From Phycisphaerales bacterium (GTDB lineage: Bacteria > Planctomycetota > Phycisphaerae > Phycisphaerales > UBA1924), in assembly GCA_905339235.1 (NCBI GenBank), contig CAJPFG010000006.1, positions 62,001 to 126,000 of the forward strand: a stretch of DNA of 64,000 nt, written 5' to 3'. The notes beneath the pieces were generated by a model. That model did no database searches and was not told the DNA's origin. It saw only the letters and a list, made by a program, of their open reading frames with translations. Positions 15,609 through 23,969 of this stretch are shown here, piece by piece. Position 1 is the stretch's first letter, and each line of letters begins with the position of its first letter. Both the position numbers and the translations under genes were made by a program.

Positions 15609-17909
15609 ATGCTTCGAGTCTTCGGAATCGCCATCTTTCTCGCGGCCGCGCTGTTGTTCCTGGTGCAGCCCATGTCGGGCAAAGTTCTTCTGCCGCTGCT
15701 GGGCGGGAGCCCGTCGGTGTGGAACACGTGCATGGTGTTCTTCCAGATGGCGCTGCTGCTCGGGTATTTGTACGCGCACGTGCTGACGACGAAGGTGCCT
15801 GCGCAGTGGCAGGGCGTGGTGCACGTGGGCCTGCTGGTGATCGCGGGGGTAACGCTGCCGGCGCCGATCGAAGTGGGCGAGCCGGGGACGGCCGATCCAC
15901 GCGTGTGGCTTCTCCGCACGCTGCTCATCACGGTGGGGCTGCCATTCTTCGTGGTTTCGACGTCTGGGCCGTTGCTGCAGAAGTGGTTCTCGCGGACGGA
16001 TCACCCGCACGCCAGGGATCCGTATTTCCTGTATGCCGCGAGCAATGCCGGGAGCCTGATCGGACTGCTGGCCTATCCGTTCGTGGTCGAACCACTGCTG
16101 ACGCGTTGGCAGCAGAGCGTGGCGTGGACCGGGGGATTCTGGATACTGACGCCGCTGGTGGTGGGGTGCGCGATTCTCGCGCACCGCCGCGCAGCGCCGG
16201 CACCGGTGAAGGCGGCGGCGGCGGCACCGGCGGCGCCTGTCGGGTGGAAAAGGCGGGTGCTGTGGGTCCTGCTGGCGTTTGCGCCGTCGAGCCTGATGCT
16301 GGGGGTGACGCAGCACATCTCAACGGACATCTCGGCGATTCCGCTGCTGTGGGTGATTCCGCTGAGTTTGTACCTGGTGACGTTTATCGTGGCGTTCTCG
16401 AATCGGGTGCCGATCTCGGCGCGGGGGTGGGGGCGGCTGGCCGCGCCGGTGGTGCTGTTGCTCGTGTTCGTGATGGCGAGCCTGTCGAGGTCGCCGGTGC
16501 TGCTGGTTGTGACGCTGCACCTGCTGGCTTTCTTCGTCCTGGCGATGATGTGCCACCGTCGGCTGGCGGAACTGCGTCCGGACCCGGCGTACCTGACGGA
16601 GTTTTATCTTTGGATTTCGGTGGGGGGCGTGCTGGGCGGGGCGTTCAACGCGCTGGCGGCGCCGCAGATGTTCACGACGATCCTGGAGTATCCGATCGCG
16701 ATCGGGCTGGCGTGCCTGCTGAGGCCGCAGGCGGCGGAGGACGATTCGTCGGTGAAGTCGGCGGCGTGGCGGTGGGTGCTGCGGGGTACGGCGTTCGTGG
16801 TGGGGTTCGGGGTCTTCGTGGCGGTGTTGAACATCGACGCGGCGGCGCAGGTCGGGGTCTTTACGAGGGGTTGGTTCAAGGGTCTTCAGAGGCACTGGCC
16901 GGGCGGCCCCCCGTCGGATGCGGTGATGATCCATGTGTTTCGCGCGGGTGTACCCACGTTGGTGGTGGCGCTGCTGCTGATGCGGCGCGGGGCGGTGCGG
17001 TTCGCGTTCGCGGCGGGGGCGGTGATGTGCGCCGCGCACATGTTCGCCAACGGCCGAACGCTGTATCGCGAGCGGACATTTTTCGGCACGCTGGACGTGA
17101 GCGAGGACCGCTTCCAGAACTGGCACATCCTGAGCCATGGCACCACGCTGCACGGCATTCAGGCGGTGAGGGGGAACAAGACCGACCTTCCCACGACGTA
17201 CTACCACCCCACCGGCCCGATCGGCGACGTGGTGGGCATGCTGAAGGAGGAGGGCCGGCTGAAGCACGCGGGGGTGATCGGGCTGGGCGTGGGTTCTCTG
17301 GCGGCGTACGCGGAACAGGGCGACACGTTCGACTTTTTCGAGATCGACAAGGGCGTGATTGAGATCGCCAACGACCCGCGGTTCTTCACGTACATCCGCG
17401 ACGCCGGCATGCGCGGGGCCCGCGTTCGCGGGTATCACGGCGATGGCCGGCTGGGAATGCGGGGCTTCATCACGCGCGAGGAGAGCCCCGAAAGCCCGGA
17501 GACTCCCTTTGACCTGATCGTGGTGGACGCGTTCACGTCCGACGCGATCCCGATCCACCTGGTCACGAAGGAGGCCGTGGCGATCTACCTCTCGAAACTC
17601 AAACCCAATGGGGTCATCGCGTTCCACATTTCGAGCCGGTACTTTGATCTGGGCCCCGTGCTCGCGCGGATCGCGGAGGAGTTGGGAGTTGTCGGGCGGA
17701 TTCGGGACGACGGAGACGACAAAATGACTCCGGAGTTGAGCGCGGAGGCCAAACGCGATTCGACGTGGGTCGTGCTAGGAAGGACCGAGGGGGCGTTCGG
17801 CGCGCTGACTGCCCCGCCGACGGACTGGGTCCGTCTGCCCGATGCGCGAGGTGTAGAGGTGTGGACCGATGATTTTTCCAACCCGCTGGCGGCCTGGGCC
17901 GGGAACTGA
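15609..17909 (+). CDS. Membrane-fused spermidine-synthase-like protein (copy 2)
   Basis: A 766-residue tandem paralogue of the preceding gene, 36 bp behind it. The same plan is seen: start MLRVFGIAIFLAAALLFLVQP, about twelve membrane helices, then a spermidine-synthase-like C-terminal domain (G-L-G-V-G-S-L-A-A-Y-A, F-E-I-D-K-G, I-V-V-D-A-F-T-S-D-A-I-P). Several stretches are near-identical (G-K-V-L-L-P-L-L-G-G-S-P-S-V-W-N-T; L-M-L-G-V-T-Q-H-I-S-T-D), while loops have diverged, so the duplication is not recent. The internal helices 440-500 differ most. A -10-like TACGCT ends 7 nt before the ATG. Possible role in polyamine-like product export or synthesis is inference. Confidence 0.85.
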   Translation: MLRVFGIAIFLAAALLFLVQPMSGKVLLPLLGGSPSVWNTCMVFFQMALLLGYLYAHVLTTKVPAQWQGVVHVGLLVIAGVTLPAPIEVGEPGTADPRVWLLRTLLITVGLPFFVVSTSGPLLQKWFSRTDHPHARDPYFLYAASNAGSLIGLLAYPFVVEPLLTRWQQSVAWTGGFWILTPLVVGCAILAHRRAAPAPVKAAAAAPAAPVGWKRRVLWVLLAFAPSSLMLGVTQHISTDISAIPLLWVIPLSLYLVTFIVAFSNRVPISARGWGRLAAPVVLLLVFVMASLSRSPVLLVVTLHLLAFFVLAMMCHRRLAELRPDPAYLTEFYLWISVGGVLGGAFNALAAPQMFTTILEYPIAIGLACLLRPQAAEDDSSVKSAAWRWVLRGTAFVVGFGVFVAVLNIDAAAQVGVFTRGWFKGLQRHWPGGPPSDAVMIHVFRAGVPTLVVALLLMRRGAVRFAFAAGAVMCAAHMFANGRTLYRERTFFGTLDVSEDRFQNWHILSHGTTLHGIQAVRGNKTDLPTTYYHPTGPIGDVVGMLKEEGRLKHAGVIGLGVGSLAAYAEQGDTFDFFEIDKGVIEIANDPRFFTYIRDAGMRGARVRGYHGDGRLGMRGFITREESPESPETPFDLIVVDAFTSDAIPIHLVTKEAVAIYLSKLKPNGVIAFHISSRYFDLGPVLARIAEELGVVGRIRDDGDDKMTPELSAEAKRDSTWVVLGRTEGAFGALTAPPTDWVRLPDARGVEVWTDDFSNPLAAWAGN

Positions 17910-17939
17910 CCCCGTTGCAGGCTTTGCTATCCTCCCCGC

Positions 17940-19103
17940 ATGGCGCTCGACTATCAGACGGCGGGTGAATCGCACGGGCCGGGCCTTGTCGTCGTTGTTT
18001 CGGGGATGCCGGCGGGGCTGGGGGTTGACTTTGAGTTCGTCAACAAGGAACTCGAGCGCCGGCAGGGCGGGTTCGGGCGGGGCGGACGGATGGGGATCGA
18101 GGAGGACCGCGTCGAGGCGCTCTCGGGCATTCGGCGGGGGAAGACTACCGGATCGCCGGTTACTTTTCTGATCCGGAACAAGGACTCACGGCTGGACGAC
18201 GAGAAGAAGACCCCGGCGATTCACCGGCCGCGGCCGGGGCATGCGGACCTGGCGGGCTCGATCAAGTGGCTGACGACGGACTGTCGGGACACGCTGGAGC
18301 GGGCGTCGGCGCGGGAGACGGCGCCGCGCGTGGCGGCGGGGGCGTTGGCGCGGTGCCTGCTGCGCGAGTTCGGCATTGAGACGTTCGGGTTTGTGCGGTC
18401 GATCCGCGACGGCGGGAGCGCGGTCGAGGTGACCGAGTCGAACTGGCGGTCGCTGATCGCGGCGCGGGATGCGAGCGAGACGTATTGCCCGGACGCCGCG
18501 GCTAGCGCGAAGCAGATTGAGATCATCCGCGCGGCGAAGCACGACAAGGACACCGTGGGCGGACGGGTGGAAGCGCACGTGTTCGGCTGCCCCCCGGGGC
18601 TGGGTTCGTGCATGGATTGGCGTGACAAACTGGATGCGCGGCTGGCGTACGCGGTGATGGGCGTTCAGGCGATCAAGGCGGTGGAGATCGGGCTGGGCGT
18701 GGGCGTGGGGACACGCCCCGGGAGCGCGGTGCACGATGCGATCCGGTTCGACGCGGCCAGGCGGGGCGAGAGTTGCCTTGGCTTTACCCGCGACACGAAC
18801 AACGCCGGCGGGACCGAGGGCGGCATGACCAACGGCCAGCCGGTGGTGGTGCGGGCGACGATGAAGCCGATCTCGACGCTGCTGCGCGGGATGCCGAGCG
18901 TGGACCTGAAGACCACGCGGGCAGAGCAGAGCCAGTACGAGCGCAGCGACATCTGCGCGGTGCCCGCGGCGAGCGTGGTGGTGGAGAACGTGGCGGCGTT
19001 CGAGGTGGCGCGATGCCTTCGGGACAAGTTCGCGGGGGACTCGATGGCGGAGGCATTGGAGCAGTACCGGGCGTTCATGAGCGCCGCGCGGGCGTTGGCA
19101 TAA
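17940..19103 (+). CDS. aroC: Chorismate synthase
   Basis: A 387-residue enzyme of the shikimate pathway that converts 5-enolpyruvylshikimate-3-phosphate to chorismate with reduced FMN. Signature 1 G-E-S-H-G-P-G-L is at residues ~8-15, R-x-R-P-G-H-A-D in the middle, signature 2 G-G-S/R-x-S-A-R-E-T-A at ~120 (R-A-S-A-R-E-T-A) and D-T-N-N-A-G-G-T-E-G-G near residue 285. Length is typical. TATCCT at 17928-17933 is 6 nt before the ATG with CTGACC 16 nt further up, suggesting a leaderless transcript. It follows the spermidine-synthase-like pair with 30 bp between. Confidence 0.95.
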   Translation: MALDYQTAGESHGPGLVVVVSGMPAGLGVDFEFVNKELERRQGGFGRGGRMGIEEDRVEALSGIRRGKTTGSPVTFLIRNKDSRLDDEKKTPAIHRPRPGHADLAGSIKWLTTDCRDTLERASARETAPRVAAGALARCLLREFGIETFGFVRSIRDGGSAVEVTESNWRSLIAARDASETYCPDAAASAKQIEIIRAAKHDKDTVGGRVEAHVFGCPPGLGSCMDWRDKLDARLAYAVMGVQAIKAVEIGLGVGVGTRPGSAVHDAIRFDAARRGESCLGFTRDTNNAGGTEGGMTNGQPVVVRATMKPISTLLRGMPSVDLKTTRAEQSQYERSDICAVPAASVVVENVAAFEVARCLRDKFAGDSMAEALEQYRAFMSAARALA

Positions 19104-19137
19104 ACTGCTGTAATTCGCCATGGCAAGGCAGCACACG

Positions 19138-19395
19138 ATGATCGTCTCGTAGACGCCCCACTTGGTGAAGGTCGTCAGGACCCACGTGCGCGAGGGGCAG
19201 TACGCATCCGCGAGCGAGGTGATGCGGGCCGCGCTGCGGCTGGAACATGAGCGTGAGAGTCGCGAACGGATCAGGGTCCTTCGCCGGAGCCTTCGGGAAT
19301 CCGCCGCCCAGATCGAGCGAGGAGAGGGGGTTCCTGCGGGCGTCGCGTTCGCTCATGCGCGCCAACGAGTTCGCACCGGGAAGCGTGCGGCGTGA
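19138..19395 (+). pseudogene. ParD-like antitoxin with in-frame TAG at codon 5
   Basis: ATG 19138 reads M-I-V-S-stop-T-P-H-L-V-K-V-V-R, against the family start M-x-V-S-L-T-P-x-L. The TAG at 19150-19152 replaces the expected Leu codon (TTG to TAG is a one-base change). Downstream the ribbon-helix-helix domain is intact (E-G-Q-Y-A-S-A-S-E-V-M-R-A-A-L-R-L). Translation might restart at TTG 19162 or GTG 19165, but the DNA-binding beta strand would then be lost. The partner toxin that overlaps its end is frameshifted. Confidence 0.75.
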
Positions 19396-19700
19396 ATCGC
19401 GTCATTTTTTCGCGATTCGCCCGGCCGATCTCGAGGAAATCGCCTCGTACATCGCGAAAGACAGCCCGGGCACAGGCGGAACGGGTGCTGCATCGATTGC
19501 AAGGTCGGTGCAACGACCTGCTTCGGGCCCCGAGGCAGGGACGGGCGCGGCCGGAACTGCTGGCCGGCGCTCGCTCGGTGGTGTGCATGCGGTTTGTGAT
19601 TCTCAACTGCGTGGCGGAAACTGAAATCCGCATCCTGCGGATGGTCTGGGGAACGCGCGATCCGGCCGCGCTTTCGCTGCGTGATCATCAGGGGGACTGA
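19385..19700 (+). pseudogene. ParE-like toxin, frameshifted
   Basis: From GTG 19385 the frame gives R-H-F-F-A-I-R-P-A-D-L-E-E-I-A-S-Y-I-A-K-D-S-P. At about 19465-19475 homology jumps to another frame: A-R-A-Q-A-E-R-V-L-H-R-L, P-R-Q-G-R-A-R-P-E-L, and I-R-I-L-R-M-V-W-G-T-R-D-P, the ParE C-terminus. A one-base indel in a GGCCCGGGC-like patch explains it. The start overlaps the ParD-like stop. The 3' end overlaps the stop of the convergent SMR gene by 13 bp. With both partners broken the module is inert. Confidence 0.75.
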
Positions 19701-20047
19701 GCAGGGCGAACGGCAGGAGGGGGCGAGGCGGGTGTGGAATGCTTCAGACCGGCCACGCCGATTCCGATGAGCATCAGGCATACGACCTGCGCGGCCGACA
19801 GGCGTTCATGCAGAAGCAGCACACCGGTCAATACCGATCCCACGGCCCCGATGCCAACCCATACCGAATAGGAAACCCCAAGCGGGAGTGACTGCATGGC
19901 CCGGGCGAGGAGCAGGAAACTGGCGATCATGGCGGCGAACGTGCCGAGGGTGGGCCAGAGTTTCGTGAAGCCGGCGGTGTACTTCATGCCGGTGGCCCAG
20001 ACGACTTCGAGCAGGCCGGCGATGAAGAGGAGGATCCAGGGGCGCAT
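19688..20047 (-). CDS. sugE: SMR-family guanidinium exporter (SugE/Gdx type)
   Basis: A 119-residue protein with four membrane helices. It matches the SugE/Gdx branch rather than EmrE: I-A-G-L-L-E-V-V-W-A-T-G-M-K-Y at residues 9-23 holds the essential membrane Glu, followed by G-F-T-K-L-W-P-T and S-L-P-L-G-V-S-Y-S-V-W-V-G-I-G-A-V-G. Family members export guanidinium in exchange for protons as antiparallel dimers. Residues after ~105 form a Pro-rich tail absent from the short family members. I looked for a guanidine riboswitch in the 60 bp before the ATG and saw none. Confidence 0.88.
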   Translation of the reverse strand: MRPWILLFIAGLLEVVWATGMKYTAGFTKLWPTLGTFAAMIASFLLLARAMQSLPLGVSYSVWVGIGAVGSVLTGVLLLHERLSAAQVVCLMLIGIGVAGLKHSTPASPPPAVRPAQSP

Positions 20048-20107
20048 GCGGGGAGTCTCCGGGCCGGGCGAGCGGGTCGAAGCGCGGGGTTCGGCGCGGC
20101 GGAACGG

Positions 20108-20413
20108 TCAGCGCATCATCCGGTTGACCACCTTGCCGTTCTCGAACGTGATGCCGATTTCGGTATTGCCCTTTCGCCAGGTGTAGGTGGTCTGGCTGGT
20201 CTGGTTCGAGCCGCTTGCGATGCCTGCGCCGGAAATGTTCATGCCGGTGGGTTCTTCGCGCTGGCCCTTGCCGAGAATCTTGAAGACTTCGGCCTGGCTC
20301 ATCCCGATGGTGACCTTGTCGTAGTTTTCCTGATTGATCTTGTCCTCGCAGGCCACGAGGGTCGTGAGCAGGATGGAAGCGAGGACGGCGGAGGCGGCGC
20401 GGCGGATGGACAT
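20108..20413 (-). CDS. Small lipoprotein, BamE/SmpA-like fold
   Basis: A 101-residue protein. A signal peptide with lipobox-like end (T-T-L-V-A-C at about residues 17-22) is followed by Y-D-K-V-T-I-G-M-S-Q-A-E-V-F-K-I-L-G-K-G, the 'I-x-x-G-M-s-x-x-e-V-x-x-i-L-G' signature of BamE/SmpA-like and DUF3862 proteins, then strands with T-Y-T-W and I-G-I-T-F-E-N-G-K-V. AAAGGAG lies about 8 nt before the ATG. Could be an outer-membrane biogenesis helper, but these folds occur in many lipoproteins. Confidence 0.75.
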   Translation of the reverse strand: MSIRRAASAVLASILLTTLVACEDKINQENYDKVTIGMSQAEVFKILGKGQREEPTGMNISGAGIASGSNQTSQTTYTWRKGNTEIGITFENGKVVNRMMR

Positions 20414-20437
20414 TGGCGGGCTCCTTTGTGCGAGAGT

Positions 20438-21193
20438 CTATCGGGTTTCGGGGCGACTCACCGGTGGCGGCTCCGGATGGGCGTGCGTGCCGCCCGGGTC
20501 GTCGCGGCGGGGGCCGTACCAGACTTCGAGTCCTTCTCGCCGGCGCAGGGACTGGCCGCGGGACTTGGCGGCGCCCCACGCGGCGGAGAGGAGTTCTCCC
20601 AGGGCGTGGGTGCGGAGTTTTCGGCCGGAAGTGATGACTCCGTCGCGGGTGATGTGGAAGCGGCCGAGTTTCTTGAGCGCGTTGGCGAGGGCGATCTCTT
20701 CGCTGGCGAAGAGGGACTCATCCCAGCGGCCGGCGGCGTCGAAGGCGGGGCGGGTGCAGAAGAGGAACGCGCCGCCGGTGTACCTGAAGATTCGGAACAG
20801 CCACATGAGCGGTGGCATGGCGAGTCGGGCGTAGAGGGGGACCACGCCGTCGAAGCGGACGGGCCCGCCACCGCCCACCACACCGCGCTCGACGGCGGCG
20901 ATGGCCTGGCGTACGGCGGCGGGGGTGACGCGGGTATCGGCATCGACGAAGATGAGCAACGGGCCGCGGGCGAGCGCGGCGGCGGCGTTTCGAGCCGCGG
21001 CGATCTGGCGGCGGCCAATGGAGACAACCGAGGCGCCATTGGCGCGGGCGATCGCGGCGGTGGCGTCGGTGGAAGCATCGTCGGCGACGATGATTTCGTA
21101 TTGGAGCGCGTGCGCGGCGTGATGGATGGCCGCGAGGGTGGCGGGGAGGTACTTCTCCTCGTTGTGGGCGGGGACGCAGAAAGAAACGAGCAC
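20438..21193 (-). CDS. Glycosyltransferase family 2
   Basis: A 251-residue GT-A fold enzyme. The N-terminal V-S-F-C-V-P-A-H-N-E-E-K-Y-L, the A-D-D-A-S-T-D substrate-binding segment and the metal-binding D-x-D (I-F-V-D-A-D-T) at about residue 88 are all present, followed by G-G-x-F-L-F and D-E-S-L-F-A-S-E-E acceptor-side residues. No membrane helix, except a weak hydrophobic patch around residues 125-140. Sugar donor unknown. The GTG start lies 5 nt after a -10-like TATCAC. It is next to the BamE-like lipoprotein on the same strand (24 bp apart). Confidence 0.85.
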   Translation of the reverse strand: MLVSFCVPAHNEEKYLPATLAAIHHAAHALQYEIIVADDASTDATAAIARANGASVVSIGRRQIAAARNAAAALARGPLLIFVDADTRVTPAAVRQAIAAVERGVVGGGGPVRFDGVVPLYARLAMPPLMWLFRIFRYTGGAFLFCTRPAFDAAGRWDESLFASEEIALANALKKLGRFHITRDGVITSGRKLRTHALGELLSAAWGAAKSRGQSLRRREGLEVWYGPRRDDPGGTHAHPEPPPVSRPETR

Positions 21194-21387
21194 GGAGAGT
21201 GATACGGGGCGGGGGGCGGAGGGTTGCGGAGCGGGGGCCCTGGGCTAGCACCTTGCGAGGAAAGGGGTTATGGTTGGCACGACGGACGCGGGCTCGAATG
21301 GGGAACTTTACGTTGAGAAGCGATTCTCAACTGATGACTGAAACACATTGGCCGGACATCCATAAGAACAGGCATGAGGAGGTTCGC

Positions 21388-21834
21388 ATGAACATAAGGA
21401 CCGTTGTCGTGGCCGCGCTGGCGGGAGCCGTTGCGGTCTTGTCGGGTTGCATCTTCGTGGCGAAAACGGAGCGCAGCGGGCGGGCGTATTCGAAGAACAG
21501 TCTGGCGATTCAGTTGGAGACCAACGAGCAGGTCCCCGGCATCCGGGAGCGGCGGCAGGACGACTTGGCGAGGCTGAATCCGGGTATTTCGGTGGGCGAG
21601 TTCCGCAAGGCTTTTCCTGACGCGATCTACATCGAGTCGCGCCGGGTCAACGGGCGCGAGTGGGATGCGTACAGCGTGACCCACAGCGAACTCTGCCAGT
21701 ACGAGGGGACGACCAACACGTTCACGTACAAGGACGAACTGTGGTTTTTCTTCCAGGACGGTGCGTACCGCGGCTTCGGCTCACCGAAGCAGTGGCCGAC
21801 GGACGCGACCGAGCCCGCGCCGCAATCACCATGA
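21388..21834 (+). CDS. Lipoprotein of unknown function (pair member 1)
   Basis: A 148-residue protein. A signal peptide with a lipobox (V-L-S-G-C, Cys ~21) precedes a domain with R-Q-D-D-L-A-R-L-N-P-G-I-S-V-G-E-F-R-K-A-F-P-D-A. This again recalls the 'G-m-s-x-x-e-f/v' helix of BamE-like folds, followed by strands ending E-L-W-F-F-F-Q-D-G. GAGGAGG lies 7 nt before the ATG; a longer upstream frame was not used. Its stop overlaps the ATG of a homologous lipoprotein (ATGA). Confidence 0.75.
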   Translation: MNIRTVVVAALAGAVAVLSGCIFVAKTERSGRAYSKNSLAIQLETNEQVPGIRERRQDDLARLNPGISVGEFRKAFPDAIYIESRRVNGREWDAYSVTHSELCQYEGTTNTFTYKDELWFFFQDGAYRGFGSPKQWPTDATEPAPQSP

Positions 21835-22262
21835 AGCCGGCGCACCGGACAATCCTGCTGCTGGTCCTCGGCGCTGCGGTTCTGCCCGCGGCGGGGTGCT
21901 TCGTCATTTCGGTGCAGAAGGGCTATGACGATGCGCGGCCGGTAGCGGTGCCGCAGGGTCAACTCGCCGGCGTGCGGCAGGTCGGGTCGGAGGATGAGGT
22001 ACCGCGATTCCGCGAGGCGAACGCGGAACGGCTGGCGCGATTGGGCCCGGGAGCCTCGGCCGCGGAGTTCAAGGGAGAGTTCCCCGGCGCGGTATTCGTG
22101 GAGCGTCGCGGGGAGGTGGATTGCTATCGCGTGGACCACACGGAGCGGTACCGGTACGGGAACTCGAGTACGGTGTACGAGGTGCGGGGCGGGGCGTGGT
22201 TTTTCTTCCGGGATGGGAAGATGGTGAAGTGGAGCGAGCGGCGGGAGTGGCCGGCGGGGTAG
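21831..22262 (+). CDS. Lipoprotein of unknown function (pair member 2)
   Basis: A 143-residue paralogue of the preceding protein. Lipobox P-A-A-G-C at about residue 23, then A-E-R-L-A-R-L-G-P-G-A-S-A-A-E-F-K-G-E-F-P-G-A and an end W-F-F-F-R-D-G-K-M matching W-F-F-F-Q-D-G in the first copy. The overlapping ATGA arrangement suggests the two are made in equal amounts and may form a heteromer in the periplasm or outer membrane. No similar pair was seen elsewhere in the window. Confidence 0.75.
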   Translation: MKPAHRTILLLVLGAAVLPAAGCFVISVQKGYDDARPVAVPQGQLAGVRQVGSEDEVPRFREANAERLARLGPGASAAEFKGEFPGAVFVERRGEVDCYRVDHTERYRYGNSSTVYEVRGGAWFFFRDGKMVKWSERREWPAG

Positions 22263-22309
22263 GTTCACGGCCATTCCACTCGTAAGCCCAAAGCGGCGTG
22301 CCAGTGCCT

Positions 22310-22351
22310 GTGCCACTCTTCTGCAGTCCGGTGCCACCCTTCTACAGTCTG
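22310..22351 (+). repeat. Two tandem 21-bp direct repeats before pdxA
   Basis: GTGCCACTCTTCTGCAGTCCG (22310-22330) is followed at once by a copy with three differences (22331-22351). The second copy contains the -10-like TACAGT used by pdxA, three bases before its GTG. An adjacent GTGCCAGTGCCTGTGCC patch at 22298-22314 belongs to the same GTGCCA-rich dispersed type. Confidence 0.5.
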
Positions 22352-22353
22352 GC

Positions 22354-23382
22354 GTGAAGCCCACGCTGGCCATTTCGATGGGCGATCCCGGCGGGATTGG
22401 GGCCGAGGTGATCGTGAAGGCGCTGAACGACCCGGCCCTGCGCAAGGCGGCGCGGCACGTCGTGCTGGGACTTGGATCATGCCTGGAACGCGCGGCCGAG
22501 GTCGCGGGGATCGATCCGTACTGGACCAGCATCGCCCCCACCAACCGCTGCCCATCCGACTCGCCTGTGGTGCTGATCGACAGCGAACTCGCGCCGGGGG
22601 CGTCGCGCTTCGGGCCGTTCGAGCCGACCGACTCGGGGCAGGGCGGGGAGTTGTCGCTGGGGTGGGTGCTCAAGGCCGTGGAGATGGCCAAGGGCACGTC
22701 GTCGCTGCTGCCGAACGCGGATGCGATCGTGACGGGGCCGATCAGCAAGGCGTCGTGGGCGATGGCGGGGGAGTTCAAGCACCCGGGGCACACGGGGCTG
22801 ATCGCGGCGAAGTTCGGGGTGATGAAGTACGCGATGATGTTCGTGAGCCCCGTGCTGAACACGATCCTGGTGACCGATCATCTGCCGCTGAAGCACGTGC
22901 CGCGGGCCGTCACGTCGTGGACGGTGCGGGACACGATCGAGTTGGGACATGAGGCGTGCGTGCGGATGGGGATGGAGAGGCCGCGGATCGCGGTGTGCGG
23001 GCTGAATCCGCACGCGGGGGAGGGCGGGGTGCTGGGCGAGGAGGACTTTCAGGACATCAAGCCGGGGATCGAGCAGGCGCGGGCGAAGGGGATCGACGCG
23101 AGCGGGCCGTACCCTGCGGACACGGTGTTTCTGGACGCGATGGATCGGCCGGGGCGGGCGCGGAAGTTCGACCTTGTGGTGGCGATGTATCACGACCAGG
23201 GGCTGATTCCGTTCAAGTTGCTGGCGTGGGAGGTTGGCGTGAACACGACGGTGGGGTTGCCGGTGCCGCGGACCAGCCCGGATCATGGGACGGCGTTCGA
23301 CATCGCGGGGAGGAATCTCGCGGATGCGGGGAGCATGAAGGCGGCGATTGAGTTGGCGATCCGGTTGGCGCGGCCGGGATAG
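22354..23382 (+). CDS. pdxA: 4-hydroxythreonine-4-phosphate dehydrogenase
   Basis: A 342-residue enzyme of pyridoxal-phosphate biosynthesis (DXP-dependent route): oxidises 4-phosphohydroxy-L-threonine with NAD. Visible motifs are the start I-S-M-G-D-P-G-G-I-G, the metal and substrate segment F-K-H-P-G-H-T-G, N-P-H-A-G-E-G-G in the middle and M-Y-H-D-Q-G-L-I-P-F-K toward the end, so the three metal-binding histidines are present. GTG start, with TACAGT only 5 nt upstream. Normal length. Confidence 0.95.
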   Translation: MKPTLAISMGDPGGIGAEVIVKALNDPALRKAARHVVLGLGSCLERAAEVAGIDPYWTSIAPTNRCPSDSPVVLIDSELAPGASRFGPFEPTDSGQGGELSLGWVLKAVEMAKGTSSLLPNADAIVTGPISKASWAMAGEFKHPGHTGLIAAKFGVMKYAMMFVSPVLNTILVTDHLPLKHVPRAVTSWTVRDTIELGHEACVRMGMERPRIAVCGLNPHAGEGGVLGEEDFQDIKPGIEQARAKGIDASGPYPADTVFLDAMDRPGRARKFDLVVAMYHDQGLIPFKLLAWEVGVNTTVGLPVPRTSPDHGTAFDIAGRNLADAGSMKAAIELAIRLARPG

Positions 23383-23387
23383 TTTCT

Positions 23388-23440
23388 CGCAAAGACGCAG
23401 AGCACGCGGAGAAGAGGAGAAGAGAGCGAGCGAGAAGGGA
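23388..23440. repeat. Purine-rich 'CGCAAAGACGCAGAG' dispersed repeat
   Basis: The stretch after the pdxA stop contains CGCAAAGACGCAGAGCACGC followed by GGAG/AGGAG runs. Such CGCAAAGACGCAGAG-type repeats are widespread intergenic elements in many bacterial genomes. Not coding. Confidence 0.4.
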
Positions 23441-23450
23441 GGGACGGGTG

Positions 23451-23816
23451 ATGGGTACGAATGCTGCGAATGACCGGCGGGTGGATTACGTGGAACTGGC
23501 GACGCACGACACGGGCGCGACCAAGGTGTTTTACGGCGCGGTGATGGGTTGGAAGTTCGAGGATTACGGGCCCGGGTACACGTGCTTCAACGACGGAAGG
23601 CTGGGCGGCGGGTTTACGACGGATCGCAAGGCGGCGAGCGGGGTTGGGCCGCTGGTGGTGCTGTATGTGAGCGATCTGGAGGCCGCGGAGAAGCGGGTGC
23701 GGGACGCGGGCGGCCGGATCGTGAAGCCGACGTTTTCGTTTCCGGGCGGGCGGCGGTTTCATTTCACGGACCCGAGCGGGAACGAACTGGCGATCTGGTC
23801 GGAGGAACGCTCGTGA
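23451..23816 (+). CDS. VOC-superfamily (glyoxalase/bleomycin-resistance-like) protein
   Basis: A 121-residue single VOC protein. Pattern: V-D-Y-V-E-L-A-T-H-D-T at the start, K-V-F-Y-G-A-V-M-G-W-K, then G-G-G-F, then V-L-Y-V-S-D-L-E-A-A, G-G-R-I-V-K-P, and F-x-D-P-S-G-N-E-L-A-I-W at the end. The E in V-E-L and the E in N-E-L are positions that can bind metal in this superfamily. Substrate unknown. ATG 23451 is preceded in frame by GTG 23448; either may be used. Confidence 0.85.
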   Translation: MGTNAANDRRVDYVELATHDTGATKVFYGAVMGWKFEDYGPGYTCFNDGRLGGGFTTDRKAASGVGPLVVLYVSDLEAAEKRVRDAGGRIVKPTFSFPGGRRFHFTDPSGNELAIWSEERS

Positions 23817-23969
23817 CGGCGCGGCCTATGCTGATTCCGCGATGATCGGCCTGTAGCACCAACTCGCAGAGTTTTGAGGGTCCGGCCGCGTCCGCAGTCC
23901 CCCACTGCCGCTCCACGTGATCACACACTCCCGCGCTTTCGCATGCGGGATACTTGTCCGAGCATCGCC

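Noticed and set aside
20048..20107. Guanidine riboswitch before the SMR exporter
   Set aside because: Only 60 bp are available and neither the ACGR loops nor the ykkC core could be seen.
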